Part shown: one piece after another, positions 1-7,136 of the stretch | Layout of the letters: each line of letters opens with the position of its first letter | Numbering within the stretch: position 1 is the first letter of the stretch | Source of the DNA: an uncultured Bacteroidia bacterium | GTDB lineage: Bacteria; Bacteroidota; Bacteroidia; Bacteroidales; UBA932 | Reading direction: 5' to 3' | Assembly: GCA_902789245.1 (NCBI GenBank) | Contig: CADAND010000003.1 | Location: forward strand, 86,168-150,167 | DNA: 64,000 nucleotides | Translations under genes and position numbers: made by a program | Notes under the pieces: model-generated | Told to the model about the DNA's origin: nothing | What the model saw: the letters and a program-made list of their open reading frames with translations, nothing else | Databases searched by the model: none

Positions 1-384
1 GTGGACTCCGATCAGCTCTCCTTCGAGCTGGCCGCACGTATGGCGTTCCGTCACGCTTGTCCGAAGTGCAAGCCTGTCATCCTGGAGCCCATCATGAACC
101 TCGAGGTCGTGACCCCGGAGGACTACATGGGCGACATCGTGGGCGACCTGAACCGTCGCCGCGGACAGATTGTCGCGATGGACTCGACGACCAACGGCGC
201 CCGCATCGTGAAGGCCTTCGTGCCTCTCTCCGAGCAGTTCGGCTACGTCACCGTGCTCCGCACCCTGTCTTCAGGCCGTGCCACCAGCACGATGTCGTTC
301 GACCACTACGCCGAGGTCCCGGCCGCCATGGCCAAGGACATCGTGGAGAAGAGCGGCTATCATGTGCCGTCTGACGACGAATAG
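1..384 (+). CDS. fusA: Elongation factor G, C-terminal part (cut by window start)
   Basis: This is the last 127 codons of the translocation GTPase EF-G; the G domain and domains II-III lie outside the window. What remains is the end of domain IV and the domain V ferredoxin-like fold, recognisable by [20 protein letters not shown] and the following RRRGQI segment. The GTG at base 1 is an internal valine codon, not a start. It is followed 26 nt later by rpsJ, the usual fusA-rpsJ order at the head of the S10 cluster. The family assignment is secure; only the length is unknown here. Confidence 0.95.
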   Translation: MDSDQLSFELAARMAFRHACPKCKPVILEPIMNLEVVTPEDYMGDIVGDLNRRRGQIVAMDSTTNGARIVKAFVPLSEQFGYVTVLRTLSSGRATSTMSFDHYAEVPAAMAKDIVEKSGYHVPSDDE

Positions 385-410
385 TATTGAAATGAAAAAA
401 TGCTTTTGAT

Positions 411-716
411 ATGAGCCAGAAAATTAGAATCAAACTCAAGTCTTTCGACCACATGCTCGTGGACAAGTCCGCGGCCAAGATCGTCGAGACCGTGAAGTCT
501 ACCGGCGCTAAGGTGAATGGCCCCATTCCCCTTCCCACCAACAAGAAGATCTTCACCGTGAACCGCTCCACCTTCGTGAACAAGAAGGCCCGCGAGCAGT
601 TCGAGCTCGACTCCTACCGCCGGCTTCTTGACATCGAGGAGTCCAACGCCAAGACCGTGGACGCCCTGATGAAGCTTGAGCTCCCCTCCGGTGTGGAGGT
701 CGAGATCAAGGTCTGA
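411..716 (+). CDS. rpsJ: 30S ribosomal protein S10
   Basis: S10 (uS10) binds the 3' major domain of 16S rRNA in the head of the small subunit and doubles as NusE in antitermination complexes. The 101-residue product has normal length and the conserved [14 protein letters not shown] start and the PIPLPTNKK loop that enters the rRNA. The ATG follows fusA by 26 nt. In most Bacteroidales rplC comes directly after rpsJ; here a hairpin and a tRNA gene follow instead and rplC lies 7.8 kb downstream. Confidence 0.97.
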   Translation: MSQKIRIKLKSFDHMLVDKSAAKIVETVKSTGAKVNGPIPLPTNKKIFTVNRSTFVNKKAREQFELDSYRRLLDIEESNAKTVDALMKLELPSGVEVEIKV

Positions 717-743
717 GCCTGATCGGCATACAGAGTAACGAAC

Positions 744-776
744 ATGCAGGGCCGTCCCGGATAGGGCGGTCCTGCA
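744..776 (+). terminator. Hairpin behind rpsJ (terminator-like or processing stem)
   Basis: ATGCAGG and CCTGCAT form a perfect 7-bp outer stem, continued inward by about seven more pairs including two G-U wobbles. There is no U tract; the tRNA begins 4 nt later. It could end the fusA-rpsJ transcript or be a processing signal releasing the tRNA from it. Confidence 0.5.
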
Positions 777-779
777 TTC

Positions 780-854
780 GGTCCCTTAGCTCAGTTGGTT
801 AGCAGCAGCTGACTCATAATCAGCGGGTCGCAGGTTCAAGTCCTGCAGGGACCA
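780..854 (+). tRNA. tRNA with CAT anticodon (elongator Met or lysidine-type Ile2)
   Basis: The acceptor stem GGTCCCT/AGGGACC, the anticodon arm GCTGA-CTCATAA-TCAGC and the T arm GCAGG-TTCAAGT-CCTGC fold cleanly; the D stem has one mismatch. The discriminator is A and CCA is not encoded. The anticodon CAT fits elongator Met or, after lysidine modification by TilS, Ile2. The C4-G69 and C5-G68 acceptor pairs resemble E. coli tRNA-Ile2 rather than tRNA-Met, so Ile2 is a real possibility, but I cannot decide by eye. Confidence 0.92.
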
Positions 855-919
855 CGACGCAAAGAAAGCGCCCGCCAGCCGGCGGGCGCTTTCGCGTCGG
901 GTCCCGCAGGACTTGAACC
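833..919 (+). terminator. Strong terminator whose stem reaches back into the tRNA
   Basis: The core is a perfect 12-bp stem at 865-876 and 881-892 with loop AGCC, followed by TTTC. Outside it 855-860 pairs with 894-899, 848-853 with 900-905, and 833-846 with 906-919. The whole 3' T arm and acceptor end of the tRNA are thus mirrored behind the terminator. Confidence 0.75.
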
Positions 920-920
920 C

Positions 921-995
921 GTCGGCGCTGCGCGCCTCCTTGATCCATTGGGGGAGGGATCCCCCAAACCCCCTCGGTCGCTGCGCTCCGAATAC
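921..995. repeat. Post-tRNA repeat element, copy A
   Basis: A 75-bp stretch directly behind the tRNA terminator that has a relative at 36385-36459 behind the tRNA-Leu. Shared blocks are the GCTGCG/CCTT start, a central 8-bp stem (TTGGGGGA with TCCCCCAA in this copy) and the end CGGTCGCTGCGCTCCGA. No gene is seen in it. Confidence 0.6.
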
Positions 996-1008
996 CATCA
1001 TTCCTCTA

Positions 1009-1035
1009 GTCATTCCGGGCTTGACCCGGAATCTC
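1009..1035. repeat. REP-like palindrome GTCATTCCGGG..CCCGGAATCTC
   Basis: An 8-bp perfect stem ATTCCGGG/CCCGGAAT around CTTGA with fixed flanks GTC and CTC. Identical 27-bp copies occur at 16269-16295 and 56015-56041; related palindromes with other stems occur elsewhere in the window. Confidence 0.8.
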
Positions 1036-1184
1036 CAAACCCTGTCTCCCACCCACAGGACGGGATTCCGGAACAGAACAGGCCCCAAAACAGACACAGA
1101 AACGCAAAAACGCGATTCTGTATCAATATATCCCGTATTATTGTTCCCGAATTTCCGTATATTCGCAGTATAAACAGAAACGAT

Positions 1185-1481
1185 ATGCTGTCAGAGCAGA
1201 TAGACCTGATGATGGAACAACTCCCGAAGGTGCGCGAGGCGGTCGAGGTCCTGAAGGAGGTGATCGAGACGGACGTCCGTTCGGTGCCGGATTTCGACAG
1301 TTCGGTACTGCCGGACATGTTTGATGCCATCGAGGCTGATATCAATATACTCAACGTCGCATTGCCCCTGGACCGCCAGGATGATTATGCCGGGTATGAG
1401 GACGAAGTGGACGAGGGACGGACCCTGGTCTCCCGGGCGGAGTCGCTGCTCTCCACCGCACGTAAGAAATACTCTCTCTGA
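1185..1481 (+). CDS. Uncharacterised 98-residue acidic protein
   Basis: I do not recognise a family. The product is cytoplasmic by appearance (no signal peptide or membrane segment), acidic and largely helical, beginning MLSEQIDLMMEQLPKVREAV and ending in a basic RKKYSL tail. The ATG at 1185 is preferred over an upstream in-frame extension because a promoter-like TATATTCG sits at 1158-1165 and the upstream codons run through the REP repeat. A 54-codon membrane peptide follows after 9 nt and may be cotranscribed. Confidence 0.6.
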   Translation: MLSEQIDLMMEQLPKVREAVEVLKEVIETDVRSVPDFDSSVLPDMFDAIEADINILNVALPLDRQDDYAGYEDEVDEGRTLVSRAESLLSTARKKYSL

Positions 1482-1490
1482 TCTTTTAGT

Positions 1491-1655
1491 ATGAATAAGC
1501 GACAAAAACTGCAAGTATCACTGGGAATCGTGTTCGCAGTCCTTTTCGTCATATGGATATTCCTCCCGTGCCCGTGGTATTCCAGAATCCTTGGCCTGAC
1601 ATCCAATGCTTTGGGCTTTCTGAGCATGGTCGTATCTTACCGGGCCGAAGGCTAA
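1491..1655 (+). CDS. Small single-span membrane protein (54 residues)
   Basis: A short frame opening with MNKRQKLQVS and then a continuous hydrophobic stretch (about residues 11-27) ending at a PCPW turn, and a second weakly hydrophobic part around residues 34-49. The basic N-terminus suggests a cytoplasmic N-end. It starts 9 nt after the preceding gene. No family is recognised; the coding call rests on the clean start, the hydrophobic pattern and the tight spacing. Confidence 0.45.
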   Translation: MNKRQKLQVSLGIVFAVLFVIWIFLPCPWYSRILGLTSNALGFLSMVVSYRAEG

Positions 1656-1721
1656 GGTAGAGAACTGTTTACACCATTCCAAAAGCGTCCTGACGGGAAC
1701 GTACCTTTTGTCGTTTTCTGC

Positions 1722-1751
1722 TTTGGATTTATGAGATTTTTCCTATATTTG
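1722..1751 (+). promoter_or_regulatory. Bacteroidota-type promoter of the bactofilin gene
   Basis: TTTG at 1722-1725 and TATATTTG at 1744-1751, 18 bp apart, match the -33/-7 consensus. The ATG lies 33 nt downstream. Confidence 0.7.
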
Positions 1752-1783
1752 TCTGCGCGAATAGCAACCAATGTCCAAAAAAT

Positions 1784-2212
1784 ATGAGTGAGAATACCAA
1801 CTCCGCTATCATTTCCGAAGGAATGACCGTCACCAGAGGTTCCATTACCAACAAGAATGGACTGACCATTTTCGGCAAGGTCCTTCGGGGAAGCGTCACC
1901 TCCCTGTCCGAGGTGGTAATCGAGGAGAACGGCGTCCTGGAGGGCAAACTGCTCGCCAGGTCTTTTGATGTCAAGGGCAAGTTCTCCGGCACTGCCATCG
2001 TCCGTGGGACGGTCACCCTGCGCAAAGGTTGCTTCGTCAAGGGAGCCATCGACTGCGGTTCCATCATCATCGAGGAGGGTGCGGTCATTTCCGATTCCAC
2101 ACACACCCTTGGCGAGAAGTTGATTCTCGACAAGCTCAGGGCCGACAAGGCCTATTGCGAACTGGAGAAGACCGGAAGCCGGGTCTCCGAGCCCTCGGTT
2201 TCCAAGCAATAA
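1784..2212 (+). CDS. Bactofilin (polymer-forming cytoskeletal protein)
   Basis: Bactofilins polymerise without nucleotide into filaments at the inner face of the membrane and organise envelope processes. The 142-residue product has the usual layout: a short disordered N-terminus with TSEGMTV-like tail, a central right-handed beta-helix domain (about residues 20-110) with the repeating G-x-V/I pattern seen in IFGKVLRGSVTSLSEVVIEE and KGKFSGTAIVRGTVT, and a polar C-terminal tail. It has its own promoter and is followed by an independent outer-membrane protein gene. Its role here (shape, cell-wall hydrolase placement) is inferred from the family. Confidence 0.88.
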   Translation: MSENTNSAIISEGMTVTRGSITNKNGLTIFGKVLRGSVTSLSEVVIEENGVLEGKLLARSFDVKGKFSGTAIVRGTVTLRKGCFVKGAIDCGSIIIEEGAVISDSTHTLGEKLILDKLRADKAYCELEKTGSRVSEPSVSKQ

Positions 2213-2333
2213 TCTCGACAATCATTAAACAGAGTATTCAAAGGTACCGACGGGCTTGAAAGCTGGCCGGTATTCTTTGTGTATGATTGTTTGCTAATTT
2301 GTTAAGATATGGGAAAATCGAAAAGATTATTCC

Positions 2334-2341
2334 TAAATTTG
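2334..2341 (+). promoter_or_regulatory. -7 element directly in front of the porin start
   Basis: TAAATTTG ends 7 nt before the ATG at 2349, leaving almost no room for a 5' leader. No good TTTG lies at the expected upstream distance. Confidence 0.5.
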
Positions 2342-2348
2342 CACAGTT

Positions 2349-3398
2349 ATGCACCTAAAACTAACCCAACCACTATTCTTGATCCTATTGTTTTTTCCGG
2401 GGGTCCTTTCCGCACAGCAGTCTGTGAAGGAATGGTTTTCGCATCCGGCCCTGTCGGCCGCCGCGATGATCTCCGAGAAATACACGCCGCAGGACGGCTC
2501 GTTCAAAACTTCCACGATTACCATGTTGCGGGCTTGCTTTGGCACCGAGAAGGACCCGTTCAAAGTCACGTTGATTTTTGATATCCCCACGACCCGTTTC
2601 CTGACGCTGGAGGCGCATTGGCAGCCGCTTCCGCAGATCGGTGTCCGTGTCGGTCTGCAGAAGATGCTGTTCATGACGGAGACCACGTACGCGCCATACA
2701 TGCTCGGCATGGTCGGTTTTTCCCAGGCGGCGTCTTATCTGGGCGGTTATTCCAACGACATAACGGGGATCAGCTCGCGCAGCCGCGATGTCGGCATCGT
2801 GCTGCAGGGTTCCTTTTTCCCGACAGGGCATGGCGTTCCGCGCCTGAGCTATGCCTTCGGCGTGTTCAACGGCAACGGCAACAACCTCATCGACAACAAC
2901 AGAGCCAAGGATATTCATGGCCGTCTGATTTTCTCGCCCGTGAAGGGCCTGCGGATTTCGGCGGGCTTCATGTCGGGATATTATTCGCCGGTGGGGGAGC
3001 GTCGGCCGGACAGCCATCACCATACCGACGAGGACCTGGCTTGCCGTCACCGCATCACCGGCGGCGTCTGGTACGAGAGCCAGAAATGGTTCTTCCGGAG
3101 CGAGAATGTCTATGGCGTGACGGACGGTCTGCGCAGCGACGGCGTGATGGCCATGGCGGGCTGGATTTTCAAGCCCAGGCTGCAGCTGGCCGCGCGCGTG
3201 GACCACTTCCAGCGCAACCTGTCAGACCCGCTCAGCGGCAGCACCAAGGCGGATCTCTGCTTCACGCACCGCCTGACGGACGACGGCACTATTTTCTACT
3301 CGATCCAGTACGGCCACACCTTCTACTCGGATCCGAACGTCAAGGGCCTTGACGCCATCATCCTCTGCCTGAGCATCGCGTTCCTTCGCACGCTTTAG
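2349..3398 (+). CDS. Outer-membrane beta-barrel, porin O/P-like
   Basis: A 349-residue secreted protein with a signal peptide (MHLKLTQPLFLILLFFPGVLSAQ, cleavage after LSA) and alternating amphipathic strands with aromatic girdles such as GVWYESQKWFFRSENVYGV and an aromatic-rich last third. The pattern, short periplasmic turns and motifs like SPVKGLRISAGFMSGYY resemble phosphate-selective porin O/P family barrels. No substrate can be inferred. It lies alone between its own -7 element and a strong terminator, so it is probably monocistronic and its mRNA nearly leaderless. Confidence 0.7.
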   Translation: MHLKLTQPLFLILLFFPGVLSAQQSVKEWFSHPALSAAAMISEKYTPQDGSFKTSTITMLRACFGTEKDPFKVTLIFDIPTTRFLTLEAHWQPLPQIGVRVGLQKMLFMTETTYAPYMLGMVGFSQAASYLGGYSNDITGISSRSRDVGIVLQGSFFPTGHGVPRLSYAFGVFNGNGNNLIDNNRAKDIHGRLIFSPVKGLRISAGFMSGYYSPVGERRPDSHHHTDEDLACRHRITGGVWYESQKWFFRSENVYGVTDGLRSDGVMAMAGWIFKPRLQLAARVDHFQRNLSDPLSGSTKADLCFTHRLTDDGTIFYSIQYGHTFYSDPNVKGLDAIILCLSIAFLRTL

Positions 3399-3422
3399 CC
3401 GGCTGCATTCCAAGATTGTTAC

Positions 3423-3461
3423 CGTACCGCCGGGCCTGGAGCCTGGCGGTACGTTTTTTTT
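3423..3461 (+). terminator. Intrinsic terminator of the porin gene
   Basis: A 13-bp stem (3423-3435 with 3441-3453, one G-T wobble) and loop CTGGA are followed by eight T. The next promoter's TATCTTTG (3464-3471) begins 3 nt after the T tract. Confidence 0.92.
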
Positions 3462-3463
3462 GC

Positions 3464-3471
3464 TATCTTTG
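3464..3471 (+). promoter_or_regulatory. -7 element of the cdaA-mutS2-yraN-manC operon
   Basis: TATCTTTG matches TAnnTTTG; the predicted leader to the cdaA ATG is about 25 nt. The upstream -33 region falls inside the terminator stem. Confidence 0.6.
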
Positions 3472-3502
3472 TGAGTGTGCTTGCACCTTAACCCGATAGG
3501 CA

Positions 3503-4288
3503 ATGCTGGATTTTTTGAATTTCTCCTGGATAGATATCCTTGACATCCTGATGGTCGCCCTGATCATCTTCCTGATTTTCAGGTGGATCCGCGGGTCGAC
3601 CGCCATCAATATCTTCATTGCCATCATCATCGTGCTGCTCGTCCGCGTGGTCGCGGAGGCCGTTGGCATGAAGATGATCTCCTCCCTGCTCGGCACCGTC
3701 ATCGACATGGGCGCCGTGGCGCTGGTCGTGATCTTCCAGCCGGAGATCCGCCGCTTCCTGAGTTCGCTGGGCCGCAAGGCCGAGACGACGCTCCAGCAGC
3801 CGGGTTTCCTGCAGTGGCTCTTCCCCTCCTGGCAGAGCGGCCAGGTGGACGTGAAGGCCCTGCGCGAAATCACGGAGGCCGTCCGCGAGATGGCGGCGCA
3901 GAAGGAAGGCGCGCTCATCCTCATCCTCCACAAGAACTCGCTGGACGACATCGTCGCCACCGGCGACGTGGTGGACGCCGAGATCAGCCGCCGCCTGATC
4001 ATGAACATCTTCTTTAAGAATTCCCCCCTGCACGACGGCGCGATGGTCATCGCGAACAACCGCATCGCCGCGGCCCGGTGCACCCTTCCGATCACGGAGC
4101 GCACCGACCTGCCGGCCCGCTACGGCATGCGCCACAAGGCCGCCCTCGGCATTTCCGAGCAGTGCGACGCCGATGTGATCGTCGTCAGCGAGGAAACGGG
4201 AGGCATCTCGCTCGTCCGCGGCGGGCAGATTACGCCCATCGAATCCATCAATGCCCTGAACCTGCTGCTCGGAGAGAAGACGGAATGA
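3503..4288 (+). CDS. cdaA: Diadenylate cyclase (c-di-AMP synthase)
   Basis: Condenses two ATP into the second messenger cyclic di-AMP at the membrane, controlling osmotic and cell-wall balance. The 261-residue protein has three N-terminal membrane helices (about residues 11-30, 34-54, 62-78) and a DisA_N catalytic domain with the DGA motif at 178-180 and an RHK version of the RHR motif at 210-212. This is the CdaA (YbbP) architecture and length. Its TGA overlaps the ATG of mutS2 by 3 bases, so the two are translationally coupled. Start chosen at the only ATG giving a full first helix. Confidence 0.93.
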   Translation: MLDFLNFSWIDILDILMVALIIFLIFRWIRGSTAINIFIAIIIVLLVRVVAEAVGMKMISSLLGTVIDMGAVALVVIFQPEIRRFLSSLGRKAETTLQQPGFLQWLFPSWQSGQVDVKALREITEAVREMAAQKEGALILILHKNSLDDIVATGDVVDAEISRRLIMNIFFKNSPLHDGAMVIANNRIAAARCTLPITERTDLPARYGMRHKAALGISEQCDADVIVVSEETGGISLVRGGQITPIESINALNLLLGEKTE

Positions 4289-6750
4289 CCCACACCCGAC
4301 TGGAAAGCAAACTCGGTTTCGACAAGATCCGCAAGATGATTGCCGACCGCTGCCTGACGGATTACGCCGCCGGGCGCGTGGCCGAGGAGAGCTTTTCCAC
4401 GGACCCGGACATCATCCGGCAGCGGCTCGCGCTGACCGACGAGATGCGCCTGGTGCTGATGTTCGAGGAGAACTTCCCGACCACGGGCTACATCGACGCC
4501 ATTCCCTTCCTGTCGGCCCTGGAGCGTGACGGCTCCTGTATCGATGTGCTCTCCCTGGGCAAGCTCAAGACCGTGACCGACACGATCCGTCGCGTCCTGC
4601 ACTTCTTCGGCAGCATCAAGAGCGGGATCTACCCGCAGCTCGAGCGGCTGGCCTCGCCGGTCCGCTCCTTCCCCGAGGTGCAGCGGCGCATCGAATCCAT
4701 CCTCGACAAATACGGCGACATTAAGGACTCCGCCTCCGATCATCTCTTCGAGATCCGTCGCGACCTCCGCAACAAAGAGGCCGCCATCTCCAAGCGGGCC
4801 GGAGCCATCCTGCGCCAGGCGCAGGAGGAGGGGGTCGTGGACGCCGACGCGGACGTGACCATCCGCGACGGGAAATACCTTATCCCGGTGGGCACTTCCG
4901 CCAAGCGCAAGCTGCCCGGCTTCGTGCACGACGTGTCCGCCTCCGGCAAGACCGCCTTCATCGAGCCCGCCGAGATCATCGAGCTGGAGAACGACATCGC
5001 GGAGCTCCACTTCGAGGAGGAGCGCGAGATCCGCAAGATCCTGCTTGAGTTCACCGACTTCCTGCGTCCCTATCTGCCCGACCTTTTGGGCGGTGCCGCC
5101 TTCATCGGCGAGCTGGACTTCCTGATGGCCAAGGCGCAGACGGCGCTCGACTTCGTGGCCGGCATGCCTGTCGTCTCGGACGATGGCAGCCTGTCGCTGC
5201 GCAAGGCGCGCCACCCGCTGTTGGAGAAGGCGCTCGCGCGCGAAGGGCGCAGCATCGTGCCGCTCACCGTCACGCTGAGCCCGCAGAAGCGCATCCTGCT
5301 GATTTCCGGCCCCAACGCCGGCGGCAAGTCCGTCTGCCTGAAGACGGTCGGACTGCTCCAGTATATGTTCCAGTGGGGCATGCTCATCCCCACATCCGAG
5401 AGCTCCGAGCTTCCGGTCTTCGACCGCATTGCCGTGAGCATCGGCGACGACCAGAACCTCGAGGACGACTTGAGTACCTACAGTTCCTTCCTCGCGGACA
5501 TGCGCGATATGCTCGCCGACGCTGACGAGCACACGCTCGTGCTCATCGACGAATTCGGCTCCGGCACGGAGCCTGCGGCCGGCGGCGCCATTGCCGAGGC
5601 GATCCTCGCCGAGCTCGACCGTCGCGGCGTGCGGGGAGTGATCACCACGCATTACACCAACCTCAAGCTTTACGCCGCGGGCGCCGACACGCACGTGGTC
5701 AACGGCGCCATGCTCTACGACGCCGCAAAGATCGCCCCGATGTTCCAGCTGGAGATCGGCCTGCCCGGCAACTCCTTCGCTTTCGAGCTCGCGCGCAAGA
5801 TGCGCCTCCCGGAGAGCATCGTCAAGGACGCGGAGACGCGCGCCGGCGAGGAGTTCGTCGGCATCGAGCGCAACCTCCGCAAGATCGCCCGCAACCGCCG
5901 GGCGCTGGACGAGAAGCTCCAGAAGATCAAGCATACCGACAAGGCCCTCGAGGGCATCACCGAGCGCTATGAGAAGGAGCTCGAGGACATCCGCCAGCAG
6001 AAGAAGGCCATCCTCGACGAGGCCCGGCAGGAAGCCGAGCAGATCGTCCGGGGCGCCGGCAAGCAGGTCGAGAAGACCATCCGCGACATCAAGGAGGCCC
6101 AGGCCGAGAAGGAGCAGACCAAGGCCGCGCGCCAGGAGCTCCAGGGCTTCCTGGGTGCGCTCCAGGAGCGCAAATCCAACGAAAAGAAAAAGCGGGACGA
6201 GTACATCGACCGCAAGCTCGAGCAGCTCAAGAAGCGCAAGAAGGGCGGCCCGGCCGCCGCGGCGCCCGAGCCTGCCCGCAGCGAGTCGCTCAAGGTGGGC
6301 GAGAAGGTCCGCATCAAGGACAACGGCCTCGTGGGAGAGGTCGCCAAGATCAGCAGCAAGTCCGTGACCGTGATCGTCGGCAACATCACGAGTACCATGG
6401 TTCCCACGCGTGTGGAACGCATATCCTCGAACGAATTCCGCGAAGCGTCCCGCAAGGCCTTCGCCCCCGTGCAGCAGCGGGTGGACAGCGCCATCACCGA
6501 GCGCAAGCTCTCCTTCAAGCCGGAGCTGGACGTCCGCGGCGAGCGCCTCGCCGACGCCCTTGACATCGTCACCCATTTCATCGACGACGCCGTCATGCTC
6601 GGCGTCGGCTCCGTGCGCATCATCCACGGCAAAGGAACCGGCGTGCTGCGCGAAGAGATCCAGAAATACCTCCGGACCATCCCCGGGCTGTCCGTCAGCG
6701 ACGAAGACGTGCGGACGGGCGGCACTGGCGTAACCGTCGTCAAGCTATGA
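4285..6750 (+). CDS. mutS2: Endonuclease MutS2
   Basis: MutS2 is a MutS-like ATPase with a C-terminal Smr nuclease domain, acting in suppression of homologous recombination and, in some bacteria, in rescue of collided ribosomes. The 821-residue product has the MutS core and ABC ATPase with Walker A GPNAGGKS (342-349), Walker B LVLIDEFGSGTEP, a long coiled coil (about 520-640), a KOW-like segment and the Smr domain with LDVRGER (about 748) and HGKGTGVL (about 781). The ATG at 4285 overlaps the cdaA stop; its TGA overlaps yraN. The open frame upstream of 4285 only reads through cdaA. Confidence 0.94.
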   Translation: MTHTRLESKLGFDKIRKMIADRCLTDYAAGRVAEESFSTDPDIIRQRLALTDEMRLVLMFEENFPTTGYIDAIPFLSALERDGSCIDVLSLGKLKTVTDTIRRVLHFFGSIKSGIYPQLERLASPVRSFPEVQRRIESILDKYGDIKDSASDHLFEIRRDLRNKEAAISKRAGAILRQAQEEGVVDADADVTIRDGKYLIPVGTSAKRKLPGFVHDVSASGKTAFIEPAEIIELENDIAELHFEEEREIRKILLEFTDFLRPYLPDLLGGAAFIGELDFLMAKAQTALDFVAGMPVVSDDGSLSLRKARHPLLEKALAREGRSIVPLTVTLSPQKRILLISGPNAGGKSVCLKTVGLLQYMFQWGMLIPTSESSELPVFDRIAVSIGDDQNLEDDLSTYSSFLADMRDMLADADEHTLVLIDEFGSGTEPAAGGAIAEAILAELDRRGVRGVITTHYTNLKLYAAGADTHVVNGAMLYDAAKIAPMFQLEIGLPGNSFAFELARKMRLPESIVKDAETRAGEEFVGIERNLRKIARNRRALDEKLQKIKHTDKALEGITERYEKELEDIRQQKKAILDEARQEAEQIVRGAGKQVEKTIRDIKEAQAEKEQTKAARQELQGFLGALQERKSNEKKKRDEYIDRKLEQLKKRKKGGPAAAAPEPARSESLKVGEKVRIKDNGLVGEVAKISSKSVTVIVGNITSTMVPTRVERISSNEFREASRKAFAPVQQRVDSAITERKLSFKPELDVRGERLADALDIVTHFIDDAVMLGVGSVRIIHGKGTGVLREEIQKYLRTIPGLSVSDEDVRTGGTGVTVVKL

Positions 6751-7136
6751 AAACGGACCGGACCGTCGTCGGCCGCAAGGGAGAAGAGGAGGCCAGCCGT
6801 TACCTCGCCCGTCTCGGGCACAGGATCCTGGCGCGCAACTGGCGCGGCGGCCACCTCGAGCTGGACATCATCACCCTGCTGGGCAGCGAACTCCACTTCG
6901 TGGAAGTGAAGAGCCGCGTGGCGCCCGTCATGGCCGAGCCGGAGCGCAACGTCGGCCGCACCAAACAGCGGCGCATGGTCGCCGCCGCCCAGGCCTTCCT
7001 GCACGGTGACGACCGGAAAGACCTGCCCGCCGACCTGGAAATCTTTTTTGACGTGATGTCGGTGGTTTTCTACGGGACGGGCGCAGAATTTGATATAGAG
7101 TATTACCCCAAAGCTTTTGTACCACTTTATGCTTAA
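6747..7136 (+). CDS. YraN family (UPF0102) endonuclease-like protein
   Basis: A 129-residue protein with the PD-(D/E)XK-like core of the UPF0102/YraN family: GRKGEEEASRYL near the N-terminus, ELDII with the presumed catalytic Asp40, and EVKSR with Glu53 and Lys55. The family is related to Holliday-junction resolvases but no defined role is established. It overlaps mutS2 by 4 nt and the next gene by 8 nt, so the four genes from cdaA form one tight operon. Confidence 0.88.
   Translation: MKTDRTVVGRKGEEEASRYLARLGHRILARNWRGGHLELDIITLLGSELHFVEVKSRVAPVMAEPERNVGRTKQRRMVAAAQAFLHGDDRKDLPADLEIFFDVMSVVFYGTGAEFDIEYYPKAFVPLYA

Noticed and set aside
900-919. Inverted tRNA end as integration (att) site
   Set aside because: Integrated elements leave direct, not inverted, copies of the tRNA end, and no integrase lies nearby.
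4120-6627. 835-codon open frame on the strand opposite mutS2
   Set aside because: It is the mirror of a GC-rich gene whose third codon positions avoid stops on the other strand. The product is a Leu/Ala/Asp/Glu-rich sequence with no family features.
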